Shown here: piece by piece, positions 1 to 9,911 of the stretch
Layout: each line of letters begins with the position of its first letter
Position numbering within the stretch: the first letter of the stretch is position 1
NCBI RefSeq assembly: GCF_026241195.1
Contig: NZ_JAPFQO010000015.1
Coordinates: 1 to 64,000, forward strand
Source of the DNA: Pontibacter anaerobius
Lineage (GTDB): Bacteria > Bacteroidota > Bacteroidia > Cytophagales > Hymenobacteraceae
Direction of reading: 5' to 3'
DNA length: 64,000 bases
Position numbers and translations under genes: made by a program
Notes under the pieces: model-generated
What the model was told of the DNA's origin: nothing
The model's database searches: none
Seen by the model: the letters and a program-made list of their open reading frames with translations, nothing else

Positions 1-83
1 AATGTTTTCAGGGCTTCGCCTTTTGCTCTGCAGGGCTATCATAAAAGCTCCGGTTGCCCCAACTCCCCCGCCCTAGCTTTAAC

Positions 84-120
84 AAGAAAGCCCCGGCCTT
101 ACTGGGGCTGGGGCTTTCTT
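84..120 (-). terminator. Rho-independent terminator of the alanine-dehydrogenase-like gene
   Basis: Eleven-base arms AAGAAAGCCCC (84-94) and GGGGCTTTCTT (110-120) form a strong hairpin just past the stop of the minus-strand gene. A TATACTT word overlaps its right edge. The first 83 bases of the window hold nothing else I can identify. Confidence 0.7.
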
Positions 121-151
121 TATACTTGTGATTGCACTACAGTATTCTATA

Positions 152-1396
152 CTATACCGCCTCCTGCTTCTCCTTATTATTTGTGGCACTGTTGGCGTAG
201 TCTTCCAAGTAACTATAGCGTTGCGTTAGCTTACCGTCTTTGGCAATGGTGCCACGCGCCAGCATCTCCCCTTTATCATTGTTAAAGAATTGGGGGAACA
301 CATTATCTATAAGGTGGCGGCCAAAGTCGCGGGAAGCATTTCTGGGAAGTTCGCAAGGCAGGTTGTCTACCGCCATCACCGTGATGTTATCGGGCTGTGA
401 GTATGGCGGCTCCAGTTCTCCGGCAGTTGGGTTATAATCATAAGCCGGCTCCTCTATGGTGGTGGCCCGTTTGGTGGTAGGTATGGAGCCATTCACGTCG
501 CATGTAATGTCGGCGATGGTGTCTATTTTAAAATCCGGCTTTCGGGTATCTTCCTCGGTGAACAGCTTCGGGGCGTGCGGGTCCCAGTAGGCGCAGGCCA
601 GGAGCAGGTCGGTTACGCGGGTAAACTTCCGGAATGTACTCTTATATAAGTGTGGGTTGGCGTAGAAATCTGGCGAGTCCCATACTTCCACATCAGGGCG
701 GGCATTGTAGTCGCCGGAATGCAGCTGGGCGTAAACCGGCTCGGTGAACTGCTTGTAGAGGTAATCGAAGACGCTCACTTTCTTTATTCCCATCTTATCG
801 AGCACCTCCATGGCACCGCCTGCCACACGGCCTCCCCCGGTAATGGCGATTTTTATCGGCGGCAGCTTTACCTTAAAGTACTCCTCCTGCATGTCCTCCA
901 TCTCGTGGCACAGGTAGGCTGGCTTCAGGTCGAAGAGCCTGTGTTTTTTGCCGTAGGTAAGTATACCGTTGTAAGCACCCACTATACCTGCGTATCGGCC
1001 AAAGGCCACCACCCGCTGCCCCTCCGGCGTCTTCAGCGTTTCATAATCTATCAGCGTGATGTGCTTGTCAAGTATGGCGCGGAGCAGTTTGGCGTTGTGC
1101 GGCTGCCTCTTTATAGTATGGGAGAAGAAGAAGTATGTCTTGTCCGGAACCAGCTGCTCTATCGGCACCTCCTTCACCCCCATCAGCACATCGCAATCGG
1201 CCAGGTCCTGCTGCAGCGGAATGTTGAGCTCCTGGTACTCGGCATCGGTAAAACAGCGCACATCGCTTGGCTGCACCACAATCTCCATCCCCGGAAATTC
1301 CTGCATCGCCTCCACGCACTTTTTTGGGGTGAGCGGCACGCGCTTATCCACCGGGACTTTACCTTCTTTAATGATGCCGATCTTCAGTTTATGCAT
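152..1396 (-). CDS. NAD(P)-dependent alanine dehydrogenase / saccharopine dehydrogenase-like enzyme
   Basis: A protein of the alanine dehydrogenase / pyridine nucleotide transhydrogenase N-terminal family. The N-terminus has the family signature KEGKVPVDKRVPLTP (about residues 10-24), and a Rossmann nucleotide-binding loop ITGGGRVAGGAM lies near residues 185-196. At about 414 aa it is longer than classical Ald (about 370 aa) and closer to fungal Lys1-type saccharopine dehydrogenases, so the substrate could be alanine, saccharopine or another amino acid. I chose the ATG at 1396 because the conserved domain begins there; an upstream in-frame ATG at 1450 would add 18 poorly conserved residues. 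It is divergent from gcvP, with about 240 bp between the starts. Family assignment is firm; substrate is not. Confidence 0.8.
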   Translation of the reverse strand: MHKLKIGIIKEGKVPVDKRVPLTPKKCVEAMQEFPGMEIVVQPSDVRCFTDAEYQELNIPLQQDLADCDVLMGVKEVPIEQLVPDKTYFFFSHTIKRQPHNAKLLRAILDKHITLIDYETLKTPEGQRVVAFGRYAGIVGAYNGILTYGKKHRLFDLKPAYLCHEMEDMQEEYFKVKLPPIKIAITGGGRVAGGAMEVLDKMGIKKVSVFDYLYKQFTEPVYAQLHSGDYNARPDVEVWDSPDFYANPHLYKSTFRKFTRVTDLLLACAYWDPHAPKLFTEEDTRKPDFKIDTIADITCDVNGSIPTTKRATTIEEPAYDYNPTAGELEPPYSQPDNITVMAVDNLPCELPRNASRDFGRHLIDNVFPQFFNNDKGEMLARGTIAKDGKLTQRYSYLEDYANSATNNKEKQEAV

Positions 1397-1543
1397 AAGG
1401 TTAGGAAGTTGAATTGTTGCTGCTTTTTTTATGTTGGAACAGATGAACAAAAGTCCGTGCTGGCGCTTATACTTCAGGTTATTATACGCACCCGTGCGCC
1501 CTTAACTATTTAGCTTTGATGCTTCAATATAATAAAGTATTAC

Positions 1544-1633
1544 TACTTTTGTAGCAAGAGTTAGGAACTGCCGAAAGGCTGGCTTCCGAAGGAGCTGAAA
1601 ACCCAAAAAATTCCAGACTAATATAGCATCGTT
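1544..1633 (+). promoter_or_regulatory. gcvP leader with a -7-like element and small hairpins
   Basis: TACTTTTG (1544-1551) matches the Bacteroidota -7 element TAnnTTTG, but no well-placed -33 TTTG is seen; a second match, TAGCTTTG, lies at 1511-1518. The leader that follows contains GCC-GAAA-GGC and TCC-GAA-GGA mini-hairpins before the start codon. I do not recognise it as a glycine riboswitch. Confidence 0.3.
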
Positions 1634-4552
1634 ATGATTTTTAAAACAAAACCTGCTGATGTGTTTAAGGAGCGCCACAACGGCCCCGATAAAGAGCAAA
1701 TGCAGGACATGCTGCGCACCATTGGCGTAGACACACTGGATCAACTGATTGAGGAGACTGTACCAGCCGCCATCCGACTGAAGAAGCCGCTCAACCTGCC
1801 TGCCGCACTTTCTGAGAGAGACTTCCTGAACAAGTTCTCGCAGATCGCCAAGCAGAACAAAGTATACAAGTCGTATATCGGGCTTGGATACAACGATACC
1901 ATTATGCCGCCGGTTATACTTCGTAACATTATGGAGAACCCGGGTTGGTACACTGCCTATACTCCTTACCAGGCTGAGATTGCCCAGGGCCGACTAGAGG
2001 CGCTGATCAATTACCAGACCATGGTGATGGACCTGACAGGAATGGAGATCGCTAACGCATCGCTGCTGGATGAGGGCACTGCCGCTGCTGAGGCCATGGG
2101 TATGTTCTATGCCCAGCGTAAAGGCTCGCGCAAAAATGCCAACCGCTTCTTTGTGTCGAACCAGGTATTGCCGCAAACCATCGATATCCTTTCTTCGCGT
2201 GCCACCCCTATCGGCATCGAGCTGGTTATCGGCGACCATCGCGAAGCAGACTTCTCTGACGAGACTTTATTTGGTGCCTTGGTGCAGTACCCTGCTGCCG
2301 ACGGTGCCATTTTTGATTATACCGACTTTATAGCCAAGGCGCACGAGCAGGAGATGCTGGTGGCTGTTGCTGCCGACATACTTTCGCTGACGCTGCTGAC
2401 GCCTCCGGGCGAGATGGGTGCTGACGCCGTGGTAGGAACCACACAGCGCTTTGGCGTACCGATGGGCTTCGGCGGTCCGCATGCGGGCTACTTTGCTACT
2501 AAGGAGGCTTTCAAGCGCGTGATTCCTGGCCGTATCATTGGTATCTCTGTAGATGCGGAAGGAAACAGAGCGTACCGCATGGCCCTGCAGACGCGCGAGC
2601 AGCATATCCGCCGCGAGAAAGCAACCTCTAACATCTGTACGGCACAGGTACTGCTGGCTGTAATTGCCGGTATGTATGCTGTGTACCACGGCCCACGCCG
2701 CCTGAAGTATATCGGCCTGAATACGCACGCCCTGGCGCAGCAGCTAGAGAAAGGCCTGAAGGCATTGGGCTTTGAGCAGCAGAACGAGCAGTATTTCGAT
2801 ACGCTGAAGATAGCGGTAGAAAGTACCGATATGCAGCAGGCTATCCGCACAGAGGCTGAGGCTGCCGGCATTAACTTCCTGTACCTTGGGGATACGAACA
2901 TTGCTATCTCCCTTAACCAAAACACCGACCTGCAGGATGTGAAGGATATACTTGCCGTGTTCGCGAAAGTGGCTGGCAAGTCGGCGGATGTGTTAAGTAT
3001 AAACGAGCTTCCGGAAGAAACCGAGATCACCTGGGCAGACAGCCTTATCCGAAAGAGCGAGTACCTGAAGCAGGAAGTGTTTAACAGGCACCACTCCGAG
3101 CACGAGATGCTGCGCTACATGAAGCACCTGGAGAACAAGGATATTTCCCTGGTTCACTCCATGATCCCGCTTGGCTCTTGCACCATGAAACTGAACGCTA
3201 CGGCAGAGATGATCCCGGTAACCTGGCCTGAGATCGGACAGCTGCACCCCTTCGCCCCTGCCGACCAGACCAAAGGTTATGAGCAGATTTTTGCTGACCT
3301 GGAGGCTTGGCTGTGCGAGGTGACTCGCTTCGATGCGGTGTCGCTGCAGCCAAACTCTGGTGCACAAGGTGAGTACGCCGGTCTGATGGTGATCCGTGCC
3401 TACCATGAGTCCCGTGGTGATCATCACCGCAACATCGCCCTGATTCCTTCTTCTGCTCACGGTACAAACCCTGCCTCTGCGGTTATGGCCGGCATGAAAG
3501 TGGTGATCGTGAAGTGCGATGAGAAGGGTAACATTGACGTAGCTGACCTGCGCGCCAAAGCTGAGCAGTATAAGAATGAACTGTCTTGCCTGATGGTAAC
3601 TTACCCATCTACCCACGGTGTGTACGAGGAGAGCATCATCGAGATCTGCCAGGTTATACATGACAATGGCGGCCGCGTGTACATGGACGGTGCCAACATG
3701 AACGCCCAGGTAGGCCTGACTTCCCCAGCGCACATCGGTGCCGACGTTTGCCACCTAAATTTACACAAGACCTTCTGCATCCCTCACGGTGGCGGTGGCC
3801 CTGGCATGGGTCCAATCGGTGTGGTAAAAGACCTGGCTCCGTTCCTGCCAGGCCATGCGGTTAGAAAGATAAACGGCGACAAAGCTATTCATGCTGTGTC
3901 TGCTGCGCCTTGGGGTTCTGCCTCTATCCTGCCGATCTCTTATGCTTACATTGCCATGATGGGTGGTGAAGGTTTGACTGAGGCTACTAAGGTAGCTATC
4001 TTGAACGCCAACTACATTAAGGCTCGCCTGGAGAAGCACTACCCTGTGCTTTACGTTGGCAAGAATGGCCGTTGCGCTCACGAGATGATCCTGGATTGCC
4101 GTGAGTTCAAGAAAGCCGGTGTAGAGGTAGAGGACATTGCGAAGCGTCTGATGGATTACGGTTTCCATGCACCTACGGTATCGTTCCCAGTTGCTGGCAC
4201 GCTGATGGTAGAGCCAACGGAGTCTGAGCCGCAGGAAGAACTGGACAGATTCTGTGATGTGATGATCTCGATCCGTGAGGAGATCCGCGAGATCGAAACT
4301 GGCAAGGCTGACCAGAAGAACAACGTGCTGAAGAATGCCCCACATACGGTTAAGGTGGTGATGGTAGAGAACTGGGACCGCCCTTACTCTCGTGAGAAAG
4401 CCGTGTTCCCAATGGCTTACCTGCGCGATAACAAAGTATGGCCAACTGTTAGCCGCATCGACAGCGCGTACGGCGACCGTAACCTGGTTTGCTCCTGCGC
4501 CCCGATCGAGGCCTACAACGAGAACGGAAATGAGATGGTAGCCATCGGCTAA
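1634..4552 (+). CDS. gcvP: Glycine dehydrogenase (decarboxylating), P-protein of the glycine cleavage system
   Basis: Full-length single-chain P-protein (972 aa; family usual 950-980), which decarboxylates glycine and passes the aminomethyl group to lipoyl-GcvH. The N-terminal half (GcvP-N) includes the early motif [10 protein letters not shown]. The C-terminal half carries the PLP lysine in [16 protein letters not shown] (Lys about residue 712), followed by the glycine-rich loop, and ends with the conserved [10 protein letters not shown] and DRNLVCSC segments. It is not clustered with gcvT or gcvH here. lipA, which supplies the lipoyl cofactor GcvH needs, lies 11 kb away. The leader of about 80 nt after the putative promoter is rich in small hairpins and may be regulatory. 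Confidence 0.98.
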   Translation: MIFKTKPADVFKERHNGPDKEQMQDMLRTIGVDTLDQLIEETVPAAIRLKKPLNLPAALSERDFLNKFSQIAKQNKVYKSYIGLGYNDTIMPPVILRNIMENPGWYTAYTPYQAEIAQGRLEALINYQTMVMDLTGMEIANASLLDEGTAAAEAMGMFYAQRKGSRKNANRFFVSNQVLPQTIDILSSRATPIGIELVIGDHREADFSDETLFGALVQYPAADGAIFDYTDFIAKAHEQEMLVAVAADILSLTLLTPPGEMGADAVVGTTQRFGVPMGFGGPHAGYFATKEAFKRVIPGRIIGISVDAEGNRAYRMALQTREQHIRREKATSNICTAQVLLAVIAGMYAVYHGPRRLKYIGLNTHALAQQLEKGLKALGFEQQNEQYFDTLKIAVESTDMQQAIRTEAEAAGINFLYLGDTNIAISLNQNTDLQDVKDILAVFAKVAGKSADVLSINELPEETEITWADSLIRKSEYLKQEVFNRHHSEHEMLRYMKHLENKDISLVHSMIPLGSCTMKLNATAEMIPVTWPEIGQLHPFAPADQTKGYEQIFADLEAWLCEVTRFDAVSLQPNSGAQGEYAGLMVIRAYHESRGDHHRNIALIPSSAHGTNPASAVMAGMKVVIVKCDEKGNIDVADLRAKAEQYKNELSCLMVTYPSTHGVYEESIIEICQVIHDNGGRVYMDGANMNAQVGLTSPAHIGADVCHLNLHKTFCIPHGGGGPGMGPIGVVKDLAPFLPGHAVRKINGDKAIHAVSAAPWGSASILPISYAYIAMMGGEGLTEATKVAILNANYIKARLEKHYPVLYVGKNGRCAHEMILDCREFKKAGVEVEDIAKRLMDYGFHAPTVSFPVAGTLMVEPTESEPQEELDRFCDVMISIREEIREIETGKADQKNNVLKNAPHTVKVVMVENWDRPYSREKAVFPMAYLRDNKVWPTVSRIDSAYGDRNLVCSCAPIEAYNENGNEMVAIG

Positions 4553-4573
4553 CCACACCCCGATTTATACTTC

Positions 4574-4605
4574 AAAAGCCTGGCCGCATCGGTCAGGCTT
4601 TTTTG
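4574..4605 (+). terminator. Terminator of gcvP
   Basis: AAAAGCCTG pairs with CAGGCTTTT around a short loop and is followed by a T run, 20 bp after the gcvP stop. The next 220 bp, up to the DUF4136 gene, are AT-rich. The short ORF there has no protein-like features and I do not call it. Confidence 0.8.
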
Positions 4606-4822
4606 TTTATCTCGGCTGGCTCTCTCCTGCTTGCCGTCTTTTTATCCCGCCATACTACCTCCGTACAAACTAACAGGGATTTTAAAACATCGGCACGACC
4701 AGGTGTGTTCACATCTAATAAATTATGTATATATTTACATTACTATACTTTTAGCAAGTATAACTATATCAGAAAGCTCTTAGCAGAGCGTTTATACTAC
4801 ACCACCTGAAACAATTTGAACT

Positions 4823-5431
4823 ATGAAGAAAACAGGCAACCTCTACACCTCATTACTCCTGCTGTTTTTGACGCTTGCCAGTTGCTCCCGCATTCCGCAG
4901 GCAAACAGGCAGTATGCCTATGATCCTACGGTTGATTTTACCAAGTTCCAGACGTTTAACTGGTACCGTGCGGAGGTTCCTAAGCCTGTGGCAGGAGGGG
5001 CAGGCCCACAGTTTAACCTGCTGCTGGACCAGCGCGTGAAAGAAGCGGTTGCTAGTGAGTTGGTGAAAGACGGGCTGCGCCCCGAGGTGCAGAACCCCGG
5101 TTTGTTGGTGGCATACGACCTGGCAGTAGATGCAAGCCAGGCACCTACTTCTGATTATACTTTCCCGGAAGGCTTTGGCTACGGCTACAGCTACTGGTTC
5201 GGCTACCGCTTCCGCTACAACACCGCCGGGATAACAAATTACAGACCAATCCAGAGCTTCCCTGCCGGCACACTTGTCATCGACCTTATCGACCCAAGCA
5301 CTAACCAGCTGCTGTGGCGCGGTTTTGCTGAGGCGGGTATTAACCCAACCTCTCAGGACATGGAGCGAATTAGTTTGGTTGTGGCCGATATCATGTCAGA
5401 GTTTCCGCCCACCCTGGCCAGGAGCCGCTAG
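4823..5431 (+). CDS. DUF4136-domain lipoprotein
   Basis: A 202-aa exported lipoprotein. The signal peptide ends in a lipobox (LASC, Cys at about residue 21). The mature part resembles DUF4136 proteins, which begin with a YAYDPTVDFTKFQTFNW-type segment, have an aromatic/Gly-rich middle (GFGYGYSYWFGYRFRY) and end with a segment (GTLVIDLIDPSTNQLLWRG) typical of the family. Function is unknown. These proteins are common in Bacteroidota and probably sit on the inner face of the outer membrane or in the periplasm. The gene stands alone, converging with the TonB receptor that ends 5 bp after it. Confidence 0.85.
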   Translation: MKKTGNLYTSLLLLFLTLASCSRIPQANRQYAYDPTVDFTKFQTFNWYRAEVPKPVAGGAGPQFNLLLDQRVKEAVASELVKDGLRPEVQNPGLLVAYDLAVDASQAPTSDYTFPEGFGYGYSYWFGYRFRYNTAGITNYRPIQSFPAGTLVIDLIDPSTNQLLWRGFAEAGINPTSQDMERISLVVADIMSEFPPTLARSR

Positions 5432-5435
5432 TTAC

Positions 5436-7724
5436 CTATAAAGTATACTTCAGGCTGAGGCCGCCGTAGTAGTTGCGGCCCGGCGCAGGCTGAAAGAAAC
5501 GACCGCCGAAGGCATTAAGGTCGTTGCCCAAGCTATACTTTTTATCCGTGACATTATCCACACCGCTAAAGACTTCCAACCCGAAGTGCTGCCCCAGGCG
5601 TTTTTTTACACCCAACCTGGCTCCGGCTACTAAATAGTTATCAGCATAAATGGTGTTCTCGTCGTTTAGCGGGACCTCGTCGGAGTAATTGGCCGTCAGG
5701 TGCAGGTATAAGCCGAAGCGGGTGTTAAGATCCAGTCCTGCTGTGGCGGTATGCGGCGCCACGCCTGTCAGCTCATTCCCGGAGTAATCGTTCTCATCTT
5801 GCTGGTACTCGTCAAAGCGGAAATGGCTGAAGGTATAGCTCGTCCATACTTTCAGCAAGCTCAGCTGCTGCGTCGGCTCATCCACCAAAGTATACCCTAT
5901 ACTTGTCTCGATGCCTTTCTGGTTGGTGCTGCCCACGTTGCGGAACACGGCCACACTCGACACATCCTGCCGGCTCACAATGGTTTCTTTCAACCTAAAG
6001 TAGTAGGCCACCAGATCAAAACTCAGCCTGCCGTTCAGGCCAAAGCCCCGCACGCCTGCCTCGTAGTTAGTGCCTTTCTCCGCTTCCAGTTCCTCATTCA
6101 GCTGCCCGTCTGAGGTCAAAATCTCCTCTTCGGTGGGTGGCGAGAAGCCGGAGCTCACGCTGGCATGTATACTTACCTCCTCCGTCAGCTGCTTGAGCAG
6201 GGCCACGCGCGGCGACAGCACAGACTCAAAATCGCGGTTATACCTGTAACTGCCGCTGCCGGCCTGGTGCAGGCGCGTTATTTCATACCTGGTGTCGTTC
6301 AGGCTTAGTGCGGCGGTGGCAATAAAATCGGCAGGTAGCTCGAACTCGGCCTGGGCAAAGGCGAATCCAGATTTAGCCACCACTTCATCATCCGTGCGCA
6401 GGTCGCCGGGGGTGCCGCCGTTGTTATCGTAGGTGCGAGCCGCTTCGAATCCACGCTGAAATTCCCCGCCTGCTGTAACGGTAGTGCCTATACTTCCGAG
6501 TTGCGCATCATAGGCAAAGCTGGTGCGGCCGCCCATTTCCTGGTTGGTGTTGCGTTCATAGTCTGTGTTAAACGGATGATTTCTGAAACGGTGCAGTCCA
6601 TACACAGAGGTGGTGTTTCGGAATTGCTCGCTAAACCGATACGCCTGCTTCAGCCCCACATTCACCCCTTCCTGGTTCATGGAGGCGTTCTGAGCCACAC
6701 TCCCGAACATGCCGCCGCGGGCCTGGCTTGGGTCTTGCTCATACTGCTCCTGCGTCAGCCCACCGGGTAGCTCATAGTATAAATCGGAGTAAACAAGATT
6801 GGCAGAGATGGTACGCTTGTCTGACGGTTTGAACTCAGAGCTCAGCAGCAGCACCTCGCGGTCTACCGCCGACTGCTGCCGGTGGCCGTCGTACTCCTGC
6901 CGCGCGTACTGCACCAAGATACTGCTTTTCTCCCCTCCTACCCGGGCCGTGGCCGTGTAGCGCCTTAAGCCAAAAGATCCTGTCATCGCCCCCACCTCCA
7001 ACGATTGCTCTCCGTCTGCTGCACGCCGCGGCTCCAGCAGTACGGTTCCGCCTGTGCCGGCACCGTAGATGCTTCCGGTTGGCCCCTTCAGCACCTCTAT
7101 ACTTCCGATGTTGGCCGCATCCATCAAATTCAGCGCCGTGGTGCCGTTGGCCTCTGTAAACGGAATGCCATCATAGTATAGCTTCACATTACGGATGCCG
7201 TAGGGCGAACGCAATGAACTGCCGCGAATCGAAATGCGGTAGCTGGACGGCGCCCGCTCCTCCATCCGCACACCCGGCACCGTGTTCACAGCCCGCACGA
7301 TAGAGCTTTCGTCGAAGCGTTCGATCACCTCCCGCTCAATTATACTTACCGCACCCGCTGTTTGCAGCAGCGGCCGGTTGGTTTCGTAGCCGGTAATCAC
7401 CACCTCCTGCAGGCTGGCTGCGCCTGGTTGCAGCAGCACCCGCAGTTCTTGCCCGGCACCCGGGTTTGTTATGATCTCTGTTTTGTAACCGATGTAACTG
7501 AAGACAAGCCGGGCAGGTGCAGTGGCTGTGGCCAGGCTAAAGTAGCCGTTTTCGTTGCTGATGCCCTGCTCCCCCGAGCTGGCGGTAACGGTTACGCCCT
7601 GTAGCGGCTGCTCCGTCTGGGCACTCAGCACATGGCCACTGTACAGTTCCTGCGCCTGCAGTACCTGCGGCAACATCATCAGTAAAAAGAAAAGGAAAGT
7701 ATAAGTATAGCGAAATGCGTGCAT
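5436..7724 (-). CDS. TonB-dependent outer-membrane receptor (FecA-like)
   Basis: Outer-membrane active transporter, about 762 aa from the chosen start. Order: signal peptide (MHAFRYTYTFLFFLLMM...QAQ), a carboxypeptidase-regulatory-like beta domain (about residues 25-110), a plug with the NTVPGVRMEERAP and SIEVLKGPTGSIYGAGTGGT motifs, then a 22-strand-type barrel ending in an aromatic-rich C-terminus (RNYYGGLSLKYTL). The plug resembles ferric-citrate/siderophore receptors; the ligand cannot be read from sequence. I chose the ATG at 7724 because the signal peptide starts there; a longer frame reaches 7862 but is low-complexity. No Fur-like box is visible upstream, unlike the receptor at 60004-62415. 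The gene nearly abuts the convergent DUF4136 gene and seems to share its terminator region. Confidence 0.92.
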   Translation of the reverse strand: MHAFRYTYTFLFFLLMMLPQVLQAQELYSGHVLSAQTEQPLQGVTVTASSGEQGISNENGYFSLATATAPARLVFSYIGYKTEIITNPGAGQELRVLLQPGAASLQEVVITGYETNRPLLQTAGAVSIIEREVIERFDESSIVRAVNTVPGVRMEERAPSSYRISIRGSSLRSPYGIRNVKLYYDGIPFTEANGTTALNLMDAANIGSIEVLKGPTGSIYGAGTGGTVLLEPRRAADGEQSLEVGAMTGSFGLRRYTATARVGGEKSSILVQYARQEYDGHRQQSAVDREVLLLSSEFKPSDKRTISANLVYSDLYYELPGGLTQEQYEQDPSQARGGMFGSVAQNASMNQEGVNVGLKQAYRFSEQFRNTTSVYGLHRFRNHPFNTDYERNTNQEMGGRTSFAYDAQLGSIGTTVTAGGEFQRGFEAARTYDNNGGTPGDLRTDDEVVAKSGFAFAQAEFELPADFIATAALSLNDTRYEITRLHQAGSGSYRYNRDFESVLSPRVALLKQLTEEVSIHASVSSGFSPPTEEEILTSDGQLNEELEAEKGTNYEAGVRGFGLNGRLSFDLVAYYFRLKETIVSRQDVSSVAVFRNVGSTNQKGIETSIGYTLVDEPTQQLSLLKVWTSYTFSHFRFDEYQQDENDYSGNELTGVAPHTATAGLDLNTRFGLYLHLTANYSDEVPLNDENTIYADNYLVAGARLGVKKRLGQHFGLEVFSGVDNVTDKKYSLGNDLNAFGGRFFQPAPGRNYYGGLSLKYTL

Positions 7725-7842
7725 AGGTAAGGTGGATGAACAATCAGAAAACGGGCAACGCGGCTTAAGGTTTATACTTGCCGGCTTCACAAGTTCCGGA
7801 TTTTCCCTGCATCGGCGCAACGCCCCTGCCCCTGAAAAGATA

Positions 7843-7871
7843 AAAGGCTCCGCAGAAACCACAGAGCCTTT
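7843..7871 (-). terminator. Terminator of the T9SS operon
   Basis: AAAGGCTC (7843-7850) and GAGCCTTT (7864-7871) form a hairpin. On the minus strand it is followed by a T-rich stretch, and it lies 36 bp beyond the stop of the OmpA gene. Confidence 0.75.
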
Positions 7872-7907
7872 CCAAACTATGAAAGCTAATGAGAATTTAA
7901 ATCTGTT

Positions 7908-9893
7908 TTAGTTCTTCTTGATCATAAACTCGGTGCGGCGGTTTTTCTGGTGCTCCGCCTCAGGGCATTCCACACCGTCAGCACACTTGTTTACTAACCT
8001 TGTTTTACCGTAACCTTTTGCTGTCAGGCGGTTTCGCTCAATGCCTTTCGACACCAGGTAATCCACGGCGGCCTGCGCTCTTCTTTCAGACAGCTGCTGG
8101 TTATACTGATGGCTTTCGCGACTGTCTGTATGCGAACCCATCTCAATCTCTACGCTTGGGTTGTTCTTCAGCAGCGTCACCAGTTTGTCCAGTTCTTTGG
8201 CCGCGTCAGGGCGAATGTCTGCTTTATCCAGGTCGTAGTAGATGTTTTCCAGCACAATGGCTTTCTCCACCTCGTTCTTATCGAATATGAGCGCCACCTG
8301 CACGGTATCAGAGGCAGTGGTCGGCACCTCTATGGCAGACTCCATTTTCAGGAAGCCGATCTTAGAGCCTGTAAAAGTATAAGCGTTGCCTGCGCGGGCG
8401 TCTGCATAACTCTGTGCCTTCTCATCTGTAATAACCACTGTAGAATCTTTTGAGTTCTTTTGGCTTATCATGATTCTGGTCTGTGGCAGTGGCTCCTGCA
8501 CAGTTTTTTTCTTATTGTTCTGATAACGGCCCAGGGTTGTAATGGCCAGTACCACCGGCTTCTGCAGCACCTTAAAGGCGTAAATGTCTTCGGTGCCGTT
8601 CTGCGAGTCACGGTTAGAGGACAAAAGGCCACGCACTCCCGGCTCTGTGAACATGATGCCGTAGTCGTTTTGTGGTGTGTTGATCGGGTAACCCAGGTTT
8701 TTCACATCGCGCCAGTTGCCAAGCCCGCCCTCCGCAGAGAAAATGTCCATGCCGCCCATGCCCGGGTGCCCCTCAGAGGCAAAGTATAGTTTGCCGTTGG
8801 CATCCACGTACGGGAAGCTCTCGCGGCCGCTCGTGTTCACCACTGCGCCTGCGTTTACAGGCTCACTCCAGCCACCGTTCGGCTGACGCGTGCTGTAGTA
8901 AATATCCGTGTCGCCGAAACCACCCGGCATGTCAGACACAAAGTATAGCACCTGCCCGTCTGCCGAAACAGCCGGATGCCCAACAGAGTACTCTTCCACT
9001 TTGTTATAGACGAATGGCTCAATGTTGCTCCAGGCGCCGCCCTTTTTCTCTGCAGCATATATCTCCAGGCGGTTTACCAGGTTCTGGTTTTCATTCTTTT
9101 CTGCCCAACTGGTGGGGTCTGCGTTTACGTTACTCAGCGCAGGCACCATTTTGGTACGTGTAAAGTATAACTTGCCCCCATCTTTGGCGGCAGAGGCTGT
9201 GGCGTTGTGGTAGTCAGCGTTAACTACCTCCTGCAGTGGCTGCGGGCTACCGTAAGTACCCTCTCCTACTTCCTGCGCTACGAACAGCTGCAGGTACGGG
9301 CGGCCTGTCCAACCGTAAACTTTGGCATCTTTCCCGTCTTTTCGCACACCGCGGTCAGAGGTAAAAATGATACCGTTGCTACCGTACATCATCGGGCTAA
9401 AGTCTGAGGCGCCGGCTGCGTTCAGGGTGGTTAGCTGGGTAACTTCTGCCACGGCAGGCTGCTTCATCAGGCGTATGGATTTGTCTGTAGCCTCCATCAG
9501 TTGCTGGGCGCGCTCGGCATACTCCGGCATCTCCTCTCCCCACTGCATGTACTGCTCCTTCGCCTCAATGTACTTACCGTTGCTGCGCAGCGCCTCCGCG
9601 TAATAGTATAGGTTCATCGGCGGGCGACCCGGCATGGAGACAACCTTACCGTACCATACTTCCGCCTCCCGGTTCTGGCGCGTCAGGCGATAAGCCGTGG
9701 CAATGCGCTCCACGGTTGGCAGTTCGGGCTTGCGTTTTAGTATGGCTTCCTTGTACAAGGGCAAAGCCAGCGCAAACTCGTAGTTATCGTAAAGTTTATC
9801 TGCCTTGCGCAGCGAAGACTGGCCCTGTGCCACAGGCGTAAAACCCAGCACGGCGGCAGTTATTAAGTAAAAGGGTATATTCTTGAAGTTCAT
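7908..9893 (-). CDS. TPR - PD40 - OmpA protein (PorE/SprE-like T9SS envelope protein)
   Basis: A 661-aa envelope protein. After a signal peptide come a TPR-like helical region (about residues 28-140), a WD40-like PD40 propeller (about 160-430, with repeated blades such as YFVSDMPGGFGDTDIYYS and YFASEGHPGMGGMDIFSA), a carboxypeptidase-regulatory-like segment, and a C-terminal OmpA peptidoglycan-binding domain (about 545-660; GSHTDSRE...SERRAQAAVDYL, with the Asp and Arg that hold diaminopimelate). This architecture matches PorE-type proteins that tether T9SS or PorP/SprF complexes to the cell wall. It is the last gene of a three-gene operon, 18 bp after the porP/sprF-like gene. Confidence 0.92.
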   Translation of the reverse strand: MNFKNIPFYLITAAVLGFTPVAQGQSSLRKADKLYDNYEFALALPLYKEAILKRKPELPTVERIATAYRLTRQNREAEVWYGKVVSMPGRPPMNLYYYAEALRSNGKYIEAKEQYMQWGEEMPEYAERAQQLMEATDKSIRLMKQPAVAEVTQLTTLNAAGASDFSPMMYGSNGIIFTSDRGVRKDGKDAKVYGWTGRPYLQLFVAQEVGEGTYGSPQPLQEVVNADYHNATASAAKDGGKLYFTRTKMVPALSNVNADPTSWAEKNENQNLVNRLEIYAAEKKGGAWSNIEPFVYNKVEEYSVGHPAVSADGQVLYFVSDMPGGFGDTDIYYSTRQPNGGWSEPVNAGAVVNTSGRESFPYVDANGKLYFASEGHPGMGGMDIFSAEGGLGNWRDVKNLGYPINTPQNDYGIMFTEPGVRGLLSSNRDSQNGTEDIYAFKVLQKPVVLAITTLGRYQNNKKKTVQEPLPQTRIMISQKNSKDSTVVITDEKAQSYADARAGNAYTFTGSKIGFLKMESAIEVPTTASDTVQVALIFDKNEVEKAIVLENIYYDLDKADIRPDAAKELDKLVTLLKNNPSVEIEMGSHTDSRESHQYNQQLSERRAQAAVDYLVSKGIERNRLTAKGYGKTRLVNKCADGVECPEAEHQKNRRTEFMIKKN

Positions 9894-9911
9894 ATAGTAA
9901 GCGCTTTTCGA

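Noticed and set aside
4603-4809. 68-codon ORF between gcvP and the DUF4136 gene
   Set aside because: It begins inside the gcvP terminator, is AT-rich and has no protein-like pattern.
7725-7862. Longer N-terminus of the first TonB receptor (start at 7862)
   Set aside because: The signal peptide begins at the ATG at 7724; the extra 46 residues would precede it and overlap the leader.
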